Shown: piece by piece, positions 1 through 7,965 of the stretch
Layout of the letters: the number at the start of each line of letters is the position of its first letter
How positions within the stretch are numbered: the stretch's first letter is position 1
Virus record (IMG/VR): IMGVR_UViG_3300027734_000180
Coordinates: 1 to 35,010 of that record
DNA: 35,010 nucleotides
Source: a virus
Strand: one strand, 5' to 3'
The notes under the pieces: model-generated
What the model was told of the DNA's origin: nothing
Database searches by the model: none
What the model saw: only the letters and a program-made list of their open reading frames with translations
Program-made: the position numbers and the translations under genes

Positions 1-182
1 AGGCGATCTGTGTTGAGCAGATCCGTCTTGGCTTTGATTGCTGAGATGTTGGCCGAAGGGATGTCTCCGGTTGCTGCTGGCGATGCAGGGAGATTGTCGG
101 TTTTTGTTTTGATGGCCGCGATGTTCGCGCTTGGGATGTCGCTGACGGCTGCCGGGCTTGCTGGCAGATTGTCCGTTTTTGC
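1..182 (-). repeat. 75-bp coding repeats (KTDNLPASPAA units) in the fibre gene
   Basis: Two full units and the start of a third encode KTDNLPASPAA(V/T)(S/G)DIPSAN followed by I(A/S)AIK(A/T). The period is 25 residues (75 bp). The units differ at several third positions, so they are not a recent exact duplication. Such repeats in fibres probably form a coiled or trimeric shaft whose length can change by recombination. Confidence 0.8.
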
Positions 183-2030
183 TTTCACTGCGGCAATGTC
201 GCTGTTTGCTGGCGCTGTGTAGGCCGATCCCGCAAGGCGGCTTGAAATGGTCGTATCCAAGTTGGCCAGCTTAGTCGAATTGGCATCCATCTCGGCGCGG
301 ATTTGAGCGGGTGTGACTGATGCGGGTGCGTTGGTCAATGTCGTGACGGTTGCCAGCGTTCCCGAAGGCGAGAGCCTCGATGAGATTGCGGCATCGATGC
401 GCCCGGTAACGGTGTTTGTGAGGCCGACATCGGCAAGGGCCGTGTCAGTTTCCGCGTTGACTTGCGCGGCGGTGAGGGTTGATCGACTGGAAACTGCGGC
501 GTCGAGATTAGCAAGTTTGACGCTGTTGGCGTCCAATTCCTGCCGTATTTGAACTACATTTGGAACCGTGGGCGCATTCGTGAGCGTTGTCGCGGTATCC
601 ACAAGCCCGCCGGTGATGGTGCGGCTGGCGGCTCCCCACACTGCCGAGGCCACGGCAGCGGGATCGAGGGCGGCTGTGCCGGTTGTCTGCATCGTCGCGC
701 CTGTGCCTGCGGTTGCGCTGTGCGTAGCAGGGACAACGAATGTCACCGATGTGCCAGACACCACCGACGCGATGGTGTAGGTGCTGTTCCACTCGGAGTT
801 TGATGCGCCGGTGACGGTGATCTGGTCGCCGACTACCAATGGGTAGCTGTAGGCCAGCGTTGCCGTGGCAGTCGTGCCGCTGCGAGTGGCAGTAAATGGC
901 ATGCTTGGCCCGTAGTTGACCGAGAGCGACACCGATCCGCGAGCTGGGAGTGTGAGGCGTCCGGTTTGCGAGTTCCCGATACCGTATGCTACGCCGTTGC
1001 GGACATCGGTTGGAGCGGCTTGGTTTAATGCGGTCGAGTTGTCGGCCGTGAACATATCAACATATGTTCCTGTCCCATTTAAAGAATAACGTGTTTGTGC
1101 ATTGATTGGAGTGGTTTGCAAAATAAATGCAGGTGCAAATACAGGGAGCCGCCCGTTGATTGCTGAAATAAAACTACAATTTAGACGTAAAGATCCGCCT
1201 GCGCTTGATGATATTGCATGTTGCGCGGAGGACGCTGTAAGGATTCCATTTAATACGGTAATTGTAGCTGATGCAGATGTGTTTACAAGGGCAGCCGTTG
1301 TTGACCCGCCTGCTAGGTTTCCAGTGACATTTATGATTCCTGCTCCGACATTTGAAATTGGAGCGCCTCCTGCAACTGAGTTTCCTGTTGCAGAGCCTGA
1401 GTAGTTAATAATTCCTGCGCCTGAATTATGTATTGCATTTTGGGACTTTGTAACGATCAAATTTCCTTGAACAGTGCATGTCCCTGTGCTTGAATTTAAG
1501 ATACTACCCGCAGAGGCACTTCCATAATTATAGCCTTCAACATTTCCTAAAATAGAAATTGTGCCTGACGATGAATTGTTAATTATTCCAGGTGTGCCAT
1601 TCGAAATTCCAATATTCACATTGCCAGTTATTGAAACGGTTCCGCTGCCTGAATGAGTCACAGGTGCGGTGTTGTTTGCTCCCACGCTCGAATTTGCATT
1701 TATGTTGCCAGTTATTTGAAAAGTTGCCGTTCCATTTATTTGAAGTGTGGAGGGAGCTGAACCTGTCGCATTGTGCCCAATGTTTGCCACAATGTTAAAA
1801 TTCGAATTAGCTACAAAGCCTCCTAATGCTGCCGCTGATGTCCCTCCACCAACGAACGATGCGGTGAGTGCGGCATTGGTGATGAGAGCGACATCGACAT
1901 TTTGGTCTATAGTGACCGTGAACCCATTTGAATAAATGTTGTGACCTTCGCCATTGGGAGGCACTGCCCCGCCACCCCATGTTGCTCCTGCTGACCAGTT
2001 GCCGTTTGCTACTGCGCGATAGTTAGCCAT
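1..2030 (-). CDS. Large tail fibre/spike-like protein, 3' end beyond the window
   Basis: The frame opens at an ATG at 2030 and was still open at every stretch I translated down to the left edge, giving 676 visible residues without a stop. The N-terminus (MANYRAVANGNWSAGATWGG) leads into about 200 residues of short Gly/Asn/Ser/Thr repeats of the type GNxNxxxxxG, suggesting a parallel beta-helix. A mixed region follows, then two copies of a module containing TNAP..V..IR.E.DANS.KLANLD, then 25-residue KTDNLPASPAA repeats at the edge. Low-complexity repeat architecture next to other fibre genes suggests a receptor-binding fibre or spike. No catalytic motif is seen, and the missing C-terminus could hold a collar or chaperone domain. 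Confidence 0.75.
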   Translation of the reverse strand, partial: MANYRAVANGNWSAGATWGGGAVPPNGEGHNIYSNGFTVTIDQNVDVALITNAALTASFVGGGTSAAALGGFVANSNFNIVANIGHNATGSAPSTLQINGTATFQITGNINANSSVGANNTAPVTHSGSGTVSITGNVNIGISNGTPGIINNSSSGTISILGNVEGYNYGSASAGSILNSSTGTCTVQGNLIVTKSQNAIHNSGAGIINYSGSATGNSVAGGAPISNVGAGIINVTGNLAGGSTTAALVNTSASATITVLNGILTASSAQHAISSSAGGSLRLNCSFISAINGRLPVFAPAFILQTTPINAQTRYSLNGTGTYVDMFTADNSTALNQAAPTDVRNGVAYGIGNSQTGRLTLPARGSVSLSVNYGPSMPFTATRSGTTATATLAYSYPLVVGDQITVTGASNSEWNSTYTIASVVSGTSVTFVVPATHSATAGTGATMQTTGTAALDPAAVASAVWGAASRTITGGLVDTATTLTNAPTVPNVVQIRQELDANSVKLANLDAAVSSRSTLTAAQVNAETDTALADVGLTNTVTGRIDAAISSRLSPSGTLATVTTLTNAPASVTPAQIRAEMDANSTKLANLDTTISSRLAGSAYTAPANSDIAAVKAKTDNLPASPAAVSDIPSANIAAIKTKTDNLPASPAATGDIPSANISAIKAKTDLLNTDR

Positions 2031-2032
2031 AA

Positions 2033-2317
2033 TTAGAGTCCTTTCGAGAGGATGAATTTTTGGAGTGCCGCACTGATTTCAGCAACGGCAGTGAGTGTGG
2101 GTTCGTCGGAGCCGGAGAGGGAGCCGAGGGCGATGTTGACGGACTGCTCTTGCGCCTGCTCTGGCTCGCCGCCCTCGACCAAACGCGTGGGGATGAATCG
2201 GGCTGCGATGGACGCATCTGGCGTGCCATCTGGTAGATACTTACCATTGATGGCGAGGTTGAGGCTGTAACGGTCAAACGATTTGCCGTCGATTTGAATT
2301 GGGTTGGTAGCTGTCAT
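2033..2317 (-). CDS. Small virion-associated protein of unknown function (94 aa)
   Basis: A 94-residue ORF begins MTATNPIQIDGKSFDRYSLN and ends two bases before the large fibre gene starts. It is soluble-looking, with no signal peptide or membrane segment. The N-terminal half has a short beta-rich look (SLNLAINGKYLPDG). The C-terminal third (LTAVAEISAALQKFILSKGL) looks like an amphipathic helix. Its place between two fibre-type genes suggests a fibre accessory or assembly protein. I do not recognise the family. Confidence 0.65.
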   Translation of the reverse strand: MTATNPIQIDGKSFDRYSLNLAINGKYLPDGTPDASIAARFIPTRLVEGGEPEQAQEQSVNIALGSLSGSDEPTLTAVAEISAALQKFILSKGL

Positions 2318-2318
2318 A

Positions 2319-2687
2319 TTATGAGTAGGTTAGAGATTCTTTGTTCGACCACGCGCCGGTGGCCGATTGCTCCGAGACGACATCGCCTGCGGAGTTGGTG
2401 GTGATGCGGTAAATTGTCCAGGCGGTGGAGTCGTCTGGTTCGCCTGTTGCGGGGTAGTCGTCCCAGGCTAGGCGGCCGATGTAGAGGTTCGCTCCGTCTA
2501 CGGCGTGGAGGAGTTGGTAGTCCGATGGGTCGCGGGGGCGGGCTAATCTGAAAACTTCGTTGGTGTGGTCTTTGCTGTAGAGGCGGCGGTCGGCGAGGTT
2601 GAGGGCGAGGGAGCCCTGGGCCACTTGCGCGGCGGTGGGCACTCGGCCTGGAACCGTGGTGCGAAGGAGCTGTATGACCGTGGCCAT
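2319..2687 (-). CDS. Fibre-related protein with GxLALNLADRRLY motif (122 aa)
   Basis: The N-terminus (PTAAQVAQGSLALNLADRRLYSKD) matches a pattern common at the start of phage fibre proteins: a PTaaqL..GElaiN..dg.lY motif followed by a charged loop. The 362-aa fibre upstream has a comparable stretch ([19 protein letters not shown]), so the two may share a virion-attachment fold. The rest contains two Trp-rich segments. It ends one base before the 94-aa gene and is preceded by an AT-rich direct repeat and a hairpin. Probably a short fibre or fibre adaptor. Confidence 0.65.
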   Translation of the reverse strand: MATVIQLLRTTVPGRVPTAAQVAQGSLALNLADRRLYSKDHTNEVFRLARPRDPSDYQLLHAVDGANLYIGRLAWDDYPATGEPDDSTAWTIYRITTNSAGDVVSEQSATGAWSNKESLTYS

Positions 2688-2697
2688 TTAGGAAATT

Positions 2698-2722
2698 TTA
2701 AGTTTTAAGGATTAAGTTTTAA
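2698..2722. repeat. AT-rich 11-bp direct repeat TTAAGTTTTAA x2
   Basis: TTAAGTTTTAA occurs at 2698-2708 and again at 2712-2722, 14 bp apart, just upstream of the minus-strand 122-aa gene. It may be part of a promoter or a protein-binding site. Function is inferred only from position and AT-richness. Confidence 0.45.
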
Positions 2723-2738
2723 TAAAGGGGCCCCGTGG

Positions 2739-2770
2739 AGCGATGGCGCGGGATGAACCGCGCCACCGCT
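2739..2770 (-). terminator. Terminator-like hairpin after the 362-aa fibre gene
   Basis: A GC-rich inverted repeat has arms 2739-2751 and 2758-2770 (13 bp with one mismatch, perfect GGCGCGG/CCGCGCC core) and a 6-base loop. On the minus strand it lies about 20 bases after the fibre stop. It is followed by GGGGCCCC and then TTTATT, a weak U-rich tail. It could be an intrinsic terminator or partial attenuator within the tail operon. Confidence 0.45.
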
Positions 2771-2789
2771 GTGGGGAGGGAGGGGAACT

Positions 2790-3878
2790 TTAGAAAGTTC
2801 CTCCATCGACGGTGATGTTGTCGATGGTGACACCGCTGATGCTGCCGCCTGTGATGGCGACATTGTTCGCGGCTTGGACGGCGATACTGCCGAGGCCGAG
2901 CGTGGTGCGGGCATCGGAGGCGGAGGCGTCGTCGATGAGGCTGCGGCCGTAGCTCGAGAGGTCAGCAGTGCTGAACTGATCCGCGCCGGTGGCGTAGATA
3001 ACCTTGTCGGCAGCTACGGTGACTCCTGCGATGGCGGCGAGGGTGCCGTCGTAAGCCTGGACATTGGTGCCAATGGCGAGTCCGAGGTTTGTGCGGGCGG
3101 CCGAGGCGTCGGTGAGGTCGCTGAGGTTGCTGGACTTGACGAGCTTGGTGCCCAGGGCGGTGGTTACGGTCGTCGCGTAGTTCGCGTCATCGGCGATAGC
3201 GGCGGCGATTTCGTTTAGCGTGTTGAGGAGGTCGGGAGCGCCATCAACGAGGTTGCTGACTGCGGTGTCGACATAGCCTTTGGTGGATGCGTCGCTGGAG
3301 GCCGAAGGCTCGGCAAGGCCGGTGATCTTCTGGCTGTTGAGCGAAACGGACGCGGTTGGCGCGGCCATTTGGTCAAGGCGGCTGGAGCGGACCTGTGTAT
3401 CAAAGTCGGAGACTTTGGACGCGGTGAGCGTGGGGATGTCGCTGGCGGCGAGGTTCGCGCCGACGGTGACGCGGCCTTTGGCGTCCACGGTGACTTTGGT
3501 GTGCGTGCCTACTGAGACGCCGCTGTTGGCCAGAGTGGCGGAGATGGAGGCGTTGGCCGAGCCGTTGAAGGCAGAGGCTGTGCCTGTGACATCGCCAGTG
3601 AGCGAGATGTCGCGGGCAGTCTGGAGCACGGTGGCTGTGCCAGCGTTGCCAGAGACGGAACCGGTGATGGTGTCGGAGAAGGTTTTGACGCCTGCGACGG
3701 TCTGTGCGCCGTCGAGCATGACGACTGCGCCACGGCCTGCTACTTTGTCTATCGTGGTGCCATTTCCGAGGTAGAGAACCTCGTCCACTTTGTTATAGGC
3801 TGGCTCGCCTGCAAGGAGGCTGGATGGGGCTCCGGCTGCGCCGGTAAGTCTGCGTTTGATGCGAATATTGGAGGGCAT
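2790..3878 (-). CDS. Tail fibre protein (362 aa)
   Basis: A 362-residue protein with an N-terminal virion-attachment-like segment ([20 protein letters not shown], then LYLGNG). It continues with fibre shaft repeats rich in Thr, Ser, Ala and Gly, including [15 protein letters not shown] and [20 protein letters not shown]. Two related units, [17 protein letters not shown] and [19 protein letters not shown], match the phage tail repeat seen in many fibres. The C-terminus is short beta-rich sequence ([16 protein letters not shown]). It lies in the fibre cluster downstream of the adaptor gene. The family is clear from composition and repeats; the receptor is unknown. Confidence 0.85.
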   Translation of the reverse strand: MPSNIRIKRRLTGAAGAPSSLLAGEPAYNKVDEVLYLGNGTTIDKVAGRGAVVMLDGAQTVAGVKTFSDTITGSVSGNAGTATVLQTARDISLTGDVTGTASAFNGSANASISATLANSGVSVGTHTKVTVDAKGRVTVGANLAASDIPTLTASKVSDFDTQVRSSRLDQMAAPTASVSLNSQKITGLAEPSASSDASTKGYVDTAVSNLVDGAPDLLNTLNEIAAAIADDANYATTVTTALGTKLVKSSNLSDLTDASAARTNLGLAIGTNVQAYDGTLAAIAGVTVAADKVIYATGADQFSTADLSSYGRSLIDDASASDARTTLGLGSIAVQAANNVAITGGSISGVTIDNITVDGGTF

Positions 3879-3916
3879 ATTTTTAATGTTTTGGGGGTTG
3901 TTACTGCGGGGTAGTC

Positions 3917-4189
3917 CTAAAACTCACCGCCGTCCGAATCGGCGACAATGGGCTGGTAGGAAAGTGTGGGTGGGTCCCATCGGTATGGGAGGTTGCTGTC
4001 GGCAGCAAAATAGATGCGGGCGACGACGCCCTCGGCAGGGAAGGCAGCGAGATTGTCAAAGCGCTGCACATCGTCGAAGTCGCTCGGGATGAGATCGCCA
4101 GAGAGTTGGCCTGATGAGTCGAGCTGCGCGTTTTGCGCAGTGGTCGAAATCATGCTGCCGGTCAGTGGATCAAAGGCAATCTGTCCCAT
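3917..4189 (-). CDS. Small tail-region protein of unknown function (90 aa)
   Basis: The ORF extends upstream to 4261, but the start at 4189 ([14 protein letters not shown]) is preferred because it falls right after the stop of the preceding gene and removes an Arg-rich, unrelated leader. The 90 residues end in [22 protein letters not shown] short stretch ([14 protein letters not shown]) resembles the small beta motifs in fibre-tip or bacteriocin-like phage proteins. No catalytic residues or membrane segment. Function unknown; context suggests a tail or fibre component. Confidence 0.6.
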   Translation of the reverse strand: MGQIAFDPLTGSMISTTAQNAQLDSSGQLSGDLIPSDFDDVQRFDNLAAFPAEGVVARIYFAADSNLPYRWDPPTLSYQPIVADSDGGEF

Positions 4190-4190
4190 G

Positions 4191-4478
4191 TTATGCGAAA
4201 GGCGGAAACTGAATAAACGAGCCGGAGATCGAGGCGTTATCCGTAGTCGGCGTGCCGCCAAAGTAAGTAACTTTCACGCGAGCCACCGCTGTGCCGCCGA
4301 AAGAATACTGCGTGTAGTCGGTGTTATTTGTGGAGCCAACACGCACGATGCTGAAGGCATCGTAAAGAGGAAGAGGAAAACCTGTGGTGACTCGCAGAGC
4401 CCCATCAGGAGTGGCTTGGACTGGTTGCACGATGCCTGAGGAGGAACGGGCGGCGATCTGAATTGTGGGGTTACTCAT
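4191..4478 (-). CDS. Small tail-region protein of unknown function (95 aa)
   Basis: The 95-residue ORF begins MSNPTIQIAARSSSGIVQPV and is followed after one base by the 90-aa gene. The sequence is beta-rich with Ser, Thr and Gly (YTQYSFGGTAVARVKVTYFG), typical of small virion components. No motif was recognised. A short spacer with an eight-base C run (minus strand) separates it from the adaptor gene upstream. Its position between adaptor and fibre genes suggests a tail role. Confidence 0.65.
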   Translation of the reverse strand: MSNPTIQIAARSSSGIVQPVQATPDGALRVTTGFPLPLYDAFSIVRVGSTNNTDYTQYSFGGTAVARVKVTYFGGTPTTDNASISGSFIQFPPFA

Positions 4479-4518
4479 GTCGTTATTTTTATTATGGGAG
4501 AGGGTGTCAAGGGGGGGG

Positions 4519-5466
4519 TTATTGGAAGCTGGCGGAGTAGCGGCGCAGCTCGCCTTTTCTCAACCACGCATCGTCCATGCGCTGTTGCAGGATGCCTTCG
4601 GCGCGGGAGAACTGGTAGTTGGCCTTGTCCATCTGGCCGTCCTCCGAAAGCGTCTCGGCGAGTGCGTAGAACTTGAGGTAGTCGGCGAGGAAGGCGGGGA
4701 TGCGGTGGCGCAGCCAGAACTCCTCATTCGTCGGGAGATTGCCGGTCGTGTCAGAGATAGCCTCGTAGCAATCGCCGGTGGTGTTGTAGAAAACGAGGTC
4801 GCCAGCGGAATAGGTGTTGGAGGAGTTGAAAGAAGTCGCCGTGAAGCGGGGCTGAGGCAGCGAGAACTCCACATACACCGGACCCGAGACATAGTTCTCG
4901 TCAATGATGACGAGCCTGTCGCCGGTGATGACAAACTCCAACTTCTGTGTGACGGCATACTCGCTTGGTTTGTCAGCGTAAACCGCGACAATATTACCGA
5001 TAGGCGTCTGGCCTGTCTGGATGAGCGGAATGTAGGGCAACGCATCCTCGGCAGCCTCGTTGCCGGAATCCTCGACATAGGCGGCCGTGGCGCGGTCGTT
5101 CCACGCCACATTAAGCGCGGTGTCGATATTGGAAACCTCGCCGCTTGTCGTGGTGCTCACCCGCTTAATGCGCCACACAAGGTCGGAAAATTCCGATCCC
5201 TGCACAGCGCGGCCAATGTAGGAGGTGGTGCCCTGGTAATCGTGCTCGTAGGTGTAGCCGCCCTCGGCAAAACCAGTGCCCAGCACAACACGCTTCTCGG
5301 TGTAGTTTGTCTCCGGCCAATCAAAGAAGGTCCAAGCCGTCGCGGCAGCGGTGGTGAGATACTCGGCGAGCGCGGAAGCCTGCGAGGCCATGAGCGGCTG
5401 GTCGGGGTCGATGCCCATGCGGGAGATCACGCCATCGCGGACGGTGCGGTAGGGCGTGGCCTTCAT
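4519..5466 (-). CDS. Candidate head-tail adaptor / tail structural protein (315 aa)
   Basis: A 315-residue protein starting 4 bases inside the portal gene (ATGA overlap), so it is translationally coupled to the portal. The N-terminal 60 residues look helical (TVRDGVISRMGIDPDQPLMA, then ASALAEYLTTAAATAWTFFDW), as in podoviral adaptor/connector proteins that follow the portal. A middle segment with YSAGDLVFYNTTGDCYEAIS, LPT and a later Trp resembles a carbohydrate-binding (CBM5/12-like) module. The C-terminus is helical and basic. Adaptor is inferred from position and N-terminal character. A baseplate or sugar-binding tail protein is the alternative. Confidence 0.6.
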   Translation of the reverse strand: MKATPYRTVRDGVISRMGIDPDQPLMASQASALAEYLTTAAATAWTFFDWPETNYTEKRVVLGTGFAEGGYTYEHDYQGTTSYIGRAVQGSEFSDLVWRIKRVSTTTSGEVSNIDTALNVAWNDRATAAYVEDSGNEAAEDALPYIPLIQTGQTPIGNIVAVYADKPSEYAVTQKLEFVITGDRLVIIDENYVSGPVYVEFSLPQPRFTATSFNSSNTYSAGDLVFYNTTGDCYEAISDTTGNLPTNEEFWLRHRIPAFLADYLKFYALAETLSEDGQMDKANYQFSRAEGILQQRMDDAWLRKGELRRYSASFQ

Positions 5467-7544
5467 TGCGGGCCTCCTTGCATTTCCTCGGCGACTTTTT
5501 GGAGGCCGGGCTGGGCGCCGACGCGGCCGATTTGCGCGTTTTGCTGTTGTTGGACTTGGAAGCTAAATGACTCCATGCGGGCGTTGAGCATGGCGGCGAA
5601 AATTTGATCCTGCTGGAGGCGTTGCTGGATGGCCGGGTTGCTCTGCACGATGTTTTGCAGGGTTTGCAGGCGGAGCTGGAAATTCTGGCCTTCGCCTTTG
5701 AGCGGCGGCTCGGTGCCGGCGGCGATTTTCGTGAACTGGACCTGCTCGTCGTCGATCTCTTGCTGAGAGGCGGCCTCGGCGTCGCGGATGAGGAGCTCGG
5801 AGAGATTGGGGTCGATGGAACCGAAGAGGAATTTGACGAGACCGGCGCGGTCTATGACTCCTTGCGTATCCAGGGGGATGAGCTGGGTGAGCCCTTGCAG
5901 CTTGATTTTGAGGGCCTCGGAGTCGAGCGTGCGGGCGTCGAAGTCGAGGCGGAGGTCGTATTTGCCTTGGATATCCTGGCGGCTGGCGCGGAAGGGGGTG
6001 GGTAGGCCGCCGGCGACTCGCACGAATTGGATGTCGTCGAGGTATTGTTGGCAGAGCTGGAAGGTCTGGCCGAGGATGAGGGCCATGTCGGCGAGCCAGG
6101 TATCGACCAGATCCTGCTGGGCGAGGAGAGCACGCTGCGGGGCCATGTCGGCGCGGGGGATGCCGAAATATTCATCCACATCGCGACGGGTGGCGGCTTC
6201 GATTTCGATGGTGCCCATGTCGTTCACCGGAGGGGCCATCCATTGGAATTCGCCGGGGCGACGCTCTGGGAGCTGCTTGGCGGGTCCGAGGACGATTTCC
6301 AATTTGCCTCGGTTGGCGGGGACTTTTAGGGGAGGGAGAATGGTCAAACTGGCGCGATCACTGCGGTAGTCGCGCTGCACCTTGATCTCGCTCTGCTGGG
6401 TGGCGACGAGCTCTGGCACGCCTCGGGCCTCGATGAGCGGGCGGCTGGTGCGTTCGAGGGGTAGCTCGATGAAGGGATACTGCCCGTGCTCGTAGCCCAT
6501 GGCCTCGGACTTGGCGACACGGTCTACGACGCTGGGCTGGATGTGGGTGCAGATGACCTCCATGGCGCCGATCTTTTCGTTCCACTTTTTCTGATAGACG
6601 CGCCAGACCTCGATCATGTCGCGGTCGTCGGAAAGCAGGAATGTATCGGTGATGCGATACATGTTGCGCCCGGTGCGGCGAGAGATGCCTTTGTGCTTCA
6701 CAGCCTCTTCGATCCAGCGGGGGTCGTAGTCCTCGGTGATCTCTCGCTCGCGGAGCTCGTCCTCGCGGAGGAGTTCGCGGCAGGCGATAAAAGGAGCCCG
6801 CTGGAGGTCGTAGGTCGAGGGCGGGAAGATAATGTCCTCCCACGGCTCGTAGGCTTGCCAATCGGGGAGGTTCTCGAAGATGTAGGGCGAGTCGTATTCA
6901 AACGCTCCGGTCTCGCGGAGCTTGCGGACATTGGCTGCGGTGCCTTGGCCTGGAAGCAGGAGATCCATCTCGCGGGCGACTGCTTCTTCCTGCGTGGGGT
7001 CGAGGATGGCCTCGATGATGAGGGCGAGCTGGGGGTCGCCGGTCTCCATGTATTGCATCTGGAGAGACTCAAGCGTAAAGGTGAGTTTTTCGTTGCGAGT
7101 GGTCCGGCGCCAGAAGACGCCCATCACGGCGAGGCCGTAAGTTTCTCGGATGTTTGCGGCAAGTTCGATTTCGCGCTTGGTCATGGCGGCGCAGTGCGAA
7201 TTGAGGATCCACTGGATGACGGTCTCGACTTTGCGGCCGGCCATGATGTCGGTCGTCTCGGTAGGCATGACGGCGAGACGGGCGCGGGTGAAGGAATTCT
7301 TCATAAGCCGCACGCGCTCGTTGATGAGCATGTCGGAAAGGCGGATTCGGGAGTCGGAGGCACCATCCCAAGGGAATGCGTTTTTGCCGAGGTTCGACGA
7401 GTATTTGCGGCCGGTGTCGTCTTGTCCTGGCCAGAGGCAGAAGCGCTGGTTATAATTGAGATTCTTGCGCGACCAGTAGTTCGCTGCGTCGGTCTCCGCT
7501 TCTTCGACCAAGCCGATGATTTCTGAGATGTCCGAGGATTTCAT
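5463..7544 (-). CDS. Portal protein (693 aa)
   Basis: The start at 7544 (MKSSDISEIIGLVEEAETDA) gives a 4-base overlap with the upstream gene and drops a nonsense leader from the longer frame. The protein is long and largely helical, with a conserved-looking YSSNLGKNAFPWDGASDSRI segment near the N-terminus. Regions such as YDSPYIFENLPDWQAYEPWE and PFIELPLERTSRPLIEARGV are typical of portal clip and wing domains. The C-terminus is Gln-rich and coiled (QNIVQSNPAIQQRLQQDQIF), as in long P22/T7-type portals with a barrel extension. Size and place between capsid and adaptor support a podovirus-like portal. No single motif proves it. Confidence 0.78.
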   Translation of the reverse strand: MKSSDISEIIGLVEEAETDAANYWSRKNLNYNQRFCLWPGQDDTGRKYSSNLGKNAFPWDGASDSRIRLSDMLINERVRLMKNSFTRARLAVMPTETTDIMAGRKVETVIQWILNSHCAAMTKREIELAANIRETYGLAVMGVFWRRTTRNEKLTFTLESLQMQYMETGDPQLALIIEAILDPTQEEAVAREMDLLLPGQGTAANVRKLRETGAFEYDSPYIFENLPDWQAYEPWEDIIFPPSTYDLQRAPFIACRELLREDELREREITEDYDPRWIEEAVKHKGISRRTGRNMYRITDTFLLSDDRDMIEVWRVYQKKWNEKIGAMEVICTHIQPSVVDRVAKSEAMGYEHGQYPFIELPLERTSRPLIEARGVPELVATQQSEIKVQRDYRSDRASLTILPPLKVPANRGKLEIVLGPAKQLPERRPGEFQWMAPPVNDMGTIEIEAATRRDVDEYFGIPRADMAPQRALLAQQDLVDTWLADMALILGQTFQLCQQYLDDIQFVRVAGGLPTPFRASRQDIQGKYDLRLDFDARTLDSEALKIKLQGLTQLIPLDTQGVIDRAGLVKFLFGSIDPNLSELLIRDAEAASQQEIDDEQVQFTKIAAGTEPPLKGEGQNFQLRLQTLQNIVQSNPAIQQRLQQDQIFAAMLNARMESFSFQVQQQQNAQIGRVGAQPGLQKVAEEMQGGPQ

Positions 7545-7873
7545 TGGACGACGATGGTCGGCTTGGCGGTGGTGGTAACGACGGTGTGGGGGTTGGCCTT
7601 TTTGAATTCCTCGCGGAATCCTTTGTCCTTCCAGCAACCGGGCAGGAGGTTGTTCCAGTAGATGTAGGAATCGAAATCGACGCTCATGGTGTGCTGGCCG
7701 ATACCGTCCACCGTGCTGCGGGCTGCGGCGATGCGGTCGCTGGCGGCTTTGATCCGCTGCTGGCGCATCTCGGCGTCGACCATGGAGGCGTGCCAGCCGG
7801 TGCGGAGTTCCTCAGTGACCATCGGGGCGAGGTCACCAAGATCGGCTTCGAGTTCTACTGCGAGGTCGGACAT
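7541..7873 (-). CDS. Small protein between capsid and portal genes (110 aa)
   Basis: A 110-residue ORF beginning MSDLAVELEADLGDLAPMVT and ending in an ATGA overlap with the portal start. The first 60 residues look like a continuous helix with heptad character (RQQRIKAASDRIAAARSTVD). The rest is aromatic and basic. A 70-nt nested hairpin separates it from the capsid gene. Candidates by position are a decoration or head-completion protein or a portal chaperone. I do not recognise the family. Confidence 0.65.
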   Translation of the reverse strand: MSDLAVELEADLGDLAPMVTEELRTGWHASMVDAEMRQQRIKAASDRIAAARSTVDGIGQHTMSVDFDSYIYWNNLLPGCWKDKGFREEFKKANPHTVVTTTAKPTIVVQ

Positions 7874-7885
7874 TTAGAAAGTTGT

Positions 7886-7955
7886 CCCGCATTGGGAGGG
7901 GCGCTCAGGGTTTATCTGGAGGGTGGTGAGCGCCCCTCCGTAGGGCCTATGCGGG
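7886..7955 (-). other. Nested stem-loop between capsid gene and next gene
   Basis: An inner perfect 13-bp stem pairs 7895-7907 with 7927-7939 (GGAGGGGCGCTCA with its complement, 19-base loop). An outer 7-bp stem pairs 7886-7892 (CCCGCAT) with 7949-7955. On the minus strand it lies just after the capsid stop and before the 110-aa start. It lacks a U tract, so it is more likely an attenuator or an RNA-stabilising structure for capsid mRNA than a classic terminator. Confidence 0.6.
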
Positions 7956-7965
7956 GGAGGCTGTA

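Noticed and set aside
4465-5607. 380-aa plus-strand frame
   Set aside because: It lies opposite the adaptor gene and its translation is a Val/Gly/Arg-rich complement of that gene with no motif. The minus gene is coupled to the portal and has convincing segments.
6486-7526. 346-aa plus-strand frame opposite the portal
   Set aside because: Antisense shadow of the portal; compositionally skewed (Val, Gly, Asp, Leu) and no start context.
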